NCBI GenBank assembly: GCA_905194705.1
Contig: CAJJTI010000069.1
Coordinates: 1-9,425 of the forward strand
Length of the DNA stretch: 9,425 nucleotides
Source of the DNA: an uncultured Solobacterium sp.
GTDB lineage: Bacteria > Bacillota_I > Bacilli_A > Erysipelotrichales > Erysipelotrichaceae
Direction: 5' to 3'
In this document: one piece after another, positions 6,196-9,425 of the stretch
How the letters are laid out: each line of letters begins with the position of its first letter
How positions within the stretch are numbered: the first letter of the stretch is position 1
Translations under genes and position numbers: made by a program
The notes under the pieces: model-generated
Seen by the model: the letters and a program-made list of their open reading frames with translations, nothing else
Database searches by the model: none
Told to the model about the DNA's origin: nothing

Positions 6196-8235
6196 TTAAA
6201 TAGTTTCTTTTAGTATTTCTAATTCTTTTAAAATTAAAATGTCATTTTCATAATATGGATTCTTGATATTTTTCCCAAGAGGAGTGGGCGTGTTGTATAT
6301 CAATCGTTTAGGTAGTCGGTCAATGTGCTCGGAGGATATCAAAAAATATTCAGTAGAATCAACATTGGTACCTACAACTTGGTTTCCTTTTAAACCTAAT
6401 GATAAATGTTCTGAGATATATTCCGTAGAATATAATTTTACAAATACATCATTATTATATAATGAGAGAGTTGCAATGTATGTTTCTTCACTAATAACAT
6501 ATATATCTTTTAAGCAGTCTTGTGAATAGCATCCATTGAGGTATTTTCTTTCCCTCTTTTTTTCTTGCAATATTCTGATAGGCACTTTATTGACACTTCC
6601 ATGTGCATAACATTGTAGTATGAATTTGTCTATATTGGGATTTATGGAAATACTTTTAATAATATTGTTTTCAAAAAGTTGTTTGTTTGTAATAATATAC
6701 ATGCCATCTTTATATAAGTTTAGAAAGAAAATGTTTTCGTTTGATCTTGTTTCGATTTGATTGGAAATAGATTCGGATGAATAGATATTCTTTTCCGTCT
6801 CTTCTATATCTTCAATTTCAAAATATTCATCTTCAACTCTACCCTTTTCATATTTTTCCGAAAAATAAAACATTTTATTGATGTCACTTAGCAACCTTTT
6901 GGAGTCTTCCTTTTTCTCAAGTAGTTTGTAGCCATAAATGATGCAAGCAATCGCACTTAATGTTTGCGGTTGCATATCAATGTATGAATGTATGTTTTTA
7001 CTGTTTATGCATTCAGGATTCTTTAGTAAAGAATATAGAAGACTAAAGATATTGCTGCTTGTTGTTTCTTCTGTTCCAAGCGAAAGATCATATATCTGTA
7101 TAATCTTGTTTACAATTTGCTTTCGTTCTATTTTTATTCTGTAAGCTAATATTCCTTGAAATGCTTTTAGACACTTTTCTTTTTTATCTTGAAGTGCTTC
7201 AATTGGCGAACTGATTGTTAAAATATTATCATATAGCATTTTACAGACTTCTCTATAGAAAGAGAAGTTTTCGCTAAAAAAGCAAGGATCAATTTCAAAT
7301 AAGCTAAATAAGGTTGACATTTCAGAAATAATATTTTCAGTGCAAATAAGGGTCTCTTTATAGTTACTCTGTGAATTTGTCTGAAGAATTTTAATTGCTT
7401 TTTGTAGCCCTTCGTATTTTTTTAATTGGGGAATTTTTTTTATCTTACTGATTTTAAATGTACGTGCCCAGTTGATTAAACAAATCATTAGATCTGCAAA
7501 TTCTGCTAATTCATATAAATTCCCTTTCTGAATTAATATGTATTTGTGTGTTTTATCAAAATAATTAATATAGTGCACAATCCATTTGTTGTTTTTACTT
7601 TGGTATAAGTTTATTACATTTTTTAAATGTATGTCCTCGGAAAGGTGGATTATATCGTAGAAATAATTGTCTATAAGTTCTTCCTTATTGATAGACTTAA
7701 ATAAAGTTGTTTCGTCTATCCATGCAATAGTTGTTACATCATTAGTATTTTGAATATTAGTTTCCACACAGTTGCCATTGATATTTTCTATTACTTGTAA
7801 TATAAGTGCCTTTTGTGTTTTGTCAATAGAATTTATCTTACATCTTATTGGAGTTTCTTTATTTTTCTGATTAGATGAAAGTTTTTCATATAGACGATGA
7901 ACTAGTCCATACTTATCTTTTAATACAGAAAAATGAGTTCCTTCCATATCTATACCTTCCTTTACATAGTTAAAATCATATTCTTCTTTTTCCTTGTACA
8001 ATTCATACAAAATAGAAAGCTTGTCTTCTATAAATATATGAGAACCATATGAATCAACACCTCTATACTCACATCTTATGATATTTTTCTTCGTGTTTTG
8101 ATATATTTCAAAAGGGAGCATTTTTATCCAACATTCTTTATTATCAATTACTATTACATAGTAGTAATTACCTTTTGCTTCGGCAATTCTTTCTACCATG
8201 AAGTTGTAACTTAATCCTTTTTCAAATATTGCCAT
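6196..8235 (-). CDS. Unknown 679-aa protein partnered with the GIY-YIG nuclease
   Basis: ATG at 8235, stop at 6196. No recognisable catalytic signature: no Walker A, no polymerase, methyltransferase or nuclease triad. Residues 7-75 (SYNFMVERI..GNYYYVIVIDNKECWIKMLPFEIY..RCEYRGV..GSHIFIED) alternate short beta strands like an OB fold. A second such segment is at 85-120 (YDFNYVKEG..THFSVLKDKYGLVHRLY) and a third at 130-150 (RCKINSID..KALILQV, S1/OB-like). Residues 185-465 are mainly helical. A strongly acidic linker (467-482) follows. Residues 500-645 are again beta-rich with repeated units (FFLNLYKDGMYIITNK; FILQCYAHGSVNKVPIRIL; IYVISEETYIATLSL; LGLKGNQVVGT) that resemble blades of the GyrA/ParC C-terminal DNA-wrapping pinwheel. 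These comparisons are inference. A nucleic-acid-binding role beside a nuclease is the most natural reading. The gene is preceded by a highly structured RNA element. Confidence 0.65.
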   Translation of the reverse strand: MAIFEKGLSYNFMVERIAEAKGNYYYVIVIDNKECWIKMLPFEIYQNTKKNIIRCEYRGVDSYGSHIFIEDKLSILYELYKEKEEYDFNYVKEGIDMEGTHFSVLKDKYGLVHRLYEKLSSNQKNKETPIRCKINSIDKTQKALILQVIENINGNCVETNIQNTNDVTTIAWIDETTLFKSINKEELIDNYFYDIIHLSEDIHLKNVINLYQSKNNKWIVHYINYFDKTHKYILIQKGNLYELAEFADLMICLINWARTFKISKIKKIPQLKKYEGLQKAIKILQTNSQSNYKETLICTENIISEMSTLFSLFEIDPCFFSENFSFYREVCKMLYDNILTISSPIEALQDKKEKCLKAFQGILAYRIKIERKQIVNKIIQIYDLSLGTEETTSSNIFSLLYSLLKNPECINSKNIHSYIDMQPQTLSAIACIIYGYKLLEKKEDSKRLLSDINKMFYFSEKYEKGRVEDEYFEIEDIEETEKNIYSSESISNQIETRSNENIFFLNLYKDGMYIITNKQLFENNIIKSISINPNIDKFILQCYAHGSVNKVPIRILQEKKRERKYLNGCYSQDCLKDIYVISEETYIATLSLYNNDVFVKLYSTEYISEHLSLGLKGNQVVGTNVDSTEYFLISSEHIDRLPKRLIYNTPTPLGKNIKNPYYENDILILKELEILKETI

Positions 8236-8344
8236 AATGGTTTGGGTATTCCGGTTTAATAATTATAAAAGAAAGTGTGGAGTTCATTATCTATCTTGCT
8301 AAAGGCGTCTGGTAAAGCCTGAATACGGATAAACAATATCCCCA

Positions 8345-8388
8345 CACTTGTGATGTATATAACTCAAATAAGCATATACAAACAAGTG
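8345..8388. repeat. Inner hairpin of the structured element
   Basis: CACTTGT (8345-8351), three bases, GTATAT (8355-8360), a 13-base loop, ATATAC (8374-8379), two bases, ACAAGTG (8382-8388). Both stem parts are perfect. It forms the apical hairpin of helix C on either strand. Confidence 0.7.
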
Positions 8389-8463
8389 ATGAGTGTGATT
8401 GCCATCCTTCGTACTCTTTAAAGTTTACCAGACTTTTTAGCAAAGGATAAAAACTACACTTTC

Positions 8464-8532
8464 ATCAATAAACTATGTATGTCCTAACTAGTCATGTCAG
8501 GACTTTGCAAAGCTATAAAAAAGTTTATTGAT
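8464..8532. repeat. Perfect 11-base inverted repeat with internal hairpin
   Basis: ATCAATAAACT (8464-8474) and AGTTTATTGAT (8522-8532) are exact complements around a 47-base interior. Inside are a seven-of-eight-pair hairpin (8481-8488 with 8496-8503) and the palindrome CTTTGCAAAG (8503-8512). It is helix B of the structured element. At the DNA level it could also be a protein-binding or recombination site. Confidence 0.65.
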
Positions 8533-8569
8533 TATCAAACTCAAAGGGGATATTGTTATTCACTTCTGG

Positions 8570-8598
8570 CAAAACTATGGTATATATACAATGTCAAA
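8570..8598 (-). promoter_or_regulatory. Candidate promoter driving the structured RNA and operon
   Basis: On the minus strand TTTG (8598-8595) is followed after 17 bases by TAGTTTTG (8577-8570), matching TAnnTTTG. Spacing is slightly short. Initiation would fall near 8563, about six bases before helix A of the structured element begins. It overlaps the 3' end of the membrane-protein gene. I see no other good -7 box between here and the ATG at 8235, so this is the best candidate for the whole unit. Confidence 0.5.
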
Positions 8599-8799
8599 AT
8601 GCCGTTCTATGAAAGTAGCCCAACAAATGAACAATAGAATGCCAATCAGGAAAAATGGATAATACCAATTGCTGCGTCTTTGCAGTAGCCATAAGAGAAG
8701 AATCCCCAATATAGGACAAATAACAGTAAATGAGGTAAGAATGGTCGCATCTTTAAATAAAAATGCTTCTTTTGTACGGGATGTTCTGAAATGATTCAT
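8575..8799 (-). CDS. Small two-helix membrane protein, 74 aa
   Basis: I start it at ATG 8799. A TTG at 8823 in the same frame would add eight residues (to 82 aa) but is a poorer choice, lying 1 base after the upstream stop. Residues 18-39 and 46-64 are hydrophobic helices (SFTVICPILGILLLWLLQ and YPFFLIGILLFICWATF) separated by a short basic loop QRRSN, so the protein is a hairpin in the inner membrane with charged ends. No signal peptidase site is evident. The family is not recognised. It follows the acidic fragment gene after 25 bases, so the two probably share a transcript. Its last codons overlap the candidate promoter of the structured RNA. Confidence 0.5.
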   Translation of the reverse strand: MNHFRTSRTKEAFLFKDATILTSFTVICPILGILLLWLLQRRSNWYYPFFLIGILLFICWATFIERHFDIVYIP

Positions 8800-8824
8800 A
8801 TTATTATATTTTGTATTAATCAAT

Positions 8825-9076
8825 TTATTCTGTCATCAACTCTTCTGTATCGTCTATCAGTGCATTATAGATTTCAGGAGGATAAGTGACTTCATCTTCC
8901 GGGTCTTCAAGATATTCATCCAGATGTTCGTTGAAGGTGTCGTAATCGTTTAAGTCCCTAGATTCTGCATTCTGAGTTTTTCCAGCCACATCCTTGTAAC
9001 CCGTATTTCCATGTATAGTACGTCGTAATTGAGAAGATTTATGGCTAAAATCACGTTGCAGTGGGACGTGCGGCAA
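8825..9076 (-). CDS. Acidic protein, 5'-truncated fragment
   Basis: The frame runs from a stop at 9085 to TAA at 8825 without any in-frame ATG near its start; TTG at 9076 is the only start-like codon, giving 83 residues. This indicates a gene that has lost its 5' end. The N-terminal part is basic and Gln/Ser/Arg-rich (LQRDFSHKSSQLRRT), the remainder polar, and the C-terminal 40 residues are strongly acidic (EHLDEYLEDPEDEVTYPPEIYNALIDDTEEL). I recognise no family. It overlaps by about 16 bases the 5' end of a plus-strand gene that is also incomplete. It may be translated as a fragment or may be non-functional. Confidence 0.4.
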   Translation of the reverse strand: MPHVPLQRDFSHKSSQLRRTIHGNTGYKDVAGKTQNAESRDLNDYDTFNEHLDEYLEDPEDEVTYPPEIYNALIDDTEELMTE

Positions 9077-9357
9077 CTCGTCCTATATTACTACTATGGT
9101 ACATCATGCGCAGTCCGGCAACACCTCGTAAAGATAAGCTTGCGATTTTTGCAAGCCTTGCTTATCTTGTGCTTCCAATTGATGTTTTAGATGCTAAGCG
9201 GCTTCCTATTATTGGGTGGCTTGATGAGATTGTATCGGTGGCTGTGATGATACAAAAGATGGCGAAATATATTACACCGGAGATACAACGAAAGGTTAAT
9301 GCCACCTTGGACAAGTGGTTTCCTGAATATGTCCAATATGAGATTGTAGAGTTATGA
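9061..9357 (+). CDS. DUF1232 (YkvA-like) protein, probably 5'-truncated
   Basis: GTG at 9061 gives 98 residues; the frame is open from 9049 (after TAA at 9046), and ATG at 9106 is the first in-frame ATG. The family signature is clear: LLLWYIMRSPATPRKDKLAIFASLAYLVLPID, then PIIGWLDEIVSVAVMIQKM and YITPEIQRKVNATLDKWF. The DUF1232 family is a small membrane-associated group of unknown function with a conserved LPxD core, here LPID without the usual LIPD continuation (VLDAKR instead). Normal members have about 20 or more residues before the GR...LLLYY segment. These are missing, so the start has probably been lost to a rearrangement, leaving GTG as a guess. It is richer in G and C than the island and reads like core-genome DNA. 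It converges with a minus-strand gene 12 bases downstream. Confidence 0.65.
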   Translation: MGRAATRPILLLWYIMRSPATPRKDKLAIFASLAYLVLPIDVLDAKRLPIIGWLDEIVSVAVMIQKMAKYITPEIQRKVNATLDKWFPEYVQYEIVEL

Positions 9358-9369
9358 AAACTGTATTTT

Positions 9370-9425
9370 TTAAACCTTAATTCCGCAACACTTTGATTTA
9401 ACTTTATTTATAAGTTCCTGAGCAA
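9370..9425 (-). CDS. C-terminal end of an unknown gene, partial
   Basis: On the minus strand, TAA at 9372-9370 ends an open frame reading AQELINKVKSKCCGIKV that enters the window from the right. Only 17 full codons are visible, so no family can be assigned, but the composition looks like protein and the gap to the DUF1232 stop is just 12 bases. No terminator hairpin lies between the two. Confidence 0.35.
   Translation of the reverse strand, partial: AQELINKVKSKCCGIKV

Larger units (their letters stand above)
8262..8563 (-). ncRNA. Structured RNA or leader upstream of the 679-aa gene, with possible pseudoknot
   Basis: A 339-base gap between 8235 and 8575 has no gene but dense inverted repeats. 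In the minus-strand transcript order: helix A, AACAATATCCCC (8557-8546) with its exact 12-base complement at 8343-8332; helix B, an 11-base perfect match (8532-8522 with 8474-8464) enclosing a GTCCTGAC/GTTAGGAC hairpin (8503-8481, seven-base loop); helix C, a long imperfect stem between 8463-8424 and 8316-8271, including TTGCTAAA and GTCTGGTAAA arms; helix D, CACTTGT/ACAAGTG plus GTATAT/ATATAC (8388-8345). Helices A and C cross, which would be a pseudoknot. C is followed by CTTTTAT, which could weakly terminate. Either a separate RNA or the 5' leader of the operon is possible. I cannot match it to a known RNA family. Confidence 0.5.

Noticed and set aside
6263..7144. Plus-strand open frames opposite the 679-aa gene
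   Set aside because: They are short, without recognisable motifs, and lie opposite one continuous 679-codon frame.
8464..8532. Insertion sequence or MITE with terminal inverted repeats
   Set aside because: No transposase frame and no flanking target duplication were seen. The arms enclose only a 47-base hairpin region and fit better as part of the larger structured element.
8271..8557. CRISPR array or retron-like msr/msd
   Set aside because: The repeats are single inverted pairs, not regularly spaced direct repeats, and no reverse transcriptase (no YxDD motif) is present in the window.

Overview
The window looks like accessory DNA from a gut-type Bacteroidota genome, most likely Bacteroides or a close relative. 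The DNA is AT-rich. Start codons have A-rich rather than clear Shine-Dalgarno leaders. Several genes are preceded by the Bacteroides promoter pattern TTTG, about 17-20 bases, then TAnnTTTG. The species cannot be named from the sequence. The content (restriction-type nuclease, Abi-like protein, methyltransferase remnant, GIY-YIG nuclease, Xre regulator, many unknown genes, truncated genes) suggests a defence or genomic island made of several independent cassettes.

Layout. (1) Bases 1-3030, minus strand: the N-terminal 307 codons of a HsdR-type PD-(D/E)xK nuclease that runs into a P-loop at the window edge, with a strong promoter; a 213-aa unknown protein that may be a distant alkyladenine-glycosylase-like fold and ends near a nine-base homopolymer; and a 291-aa protein resembling AbiJ/HEPN abortive-infection proteins. 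(2) Bases 3158-3485: the decayed C-terminus of an N6-adenine-type DNA methyltransferase with an in-frame amber codon, followed by a hairpin terminator. (3) Bases 3572-4981, plus strand: a self-contained unit with promoter, 270-aa unknown protein, 59-aa protein, Xre-family regulator and terminator. (4) Bases 8598-5057, minus strand: promoter, a roughly 290-nt strongly structured RNA-like leader, a 679-aa unknown protein, a GIY-YIG nuclease 15 bases downstream, and two small unknown proteins (87 and 50 aa). It converges on unit 3 at a shared bidirectional terminator. (5) Bases 8575-9425: a small two-helix membrane protein and an acidic 83-codon fragment on the minus strand, facing a DUF1232 (YkvA-like) gene on the plus strand. 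Both facing genes lack normal 5' ends, so bases 9049-9082 look like an old recombination junction. The last bases hold the tail of another minus-strand gene.

The most interesting unit is the fourth. A promoter, an RNA element with nested helices and a possible pseudoknot, a large unknown protein with OB-like N-terminal and gyrase-CTD-like C-terminal sequence patterns, and a GIY-YIG nuclease are arranged as one operon. No known system I can name has this composition. The idea that it is a defence or mobile system is inference.
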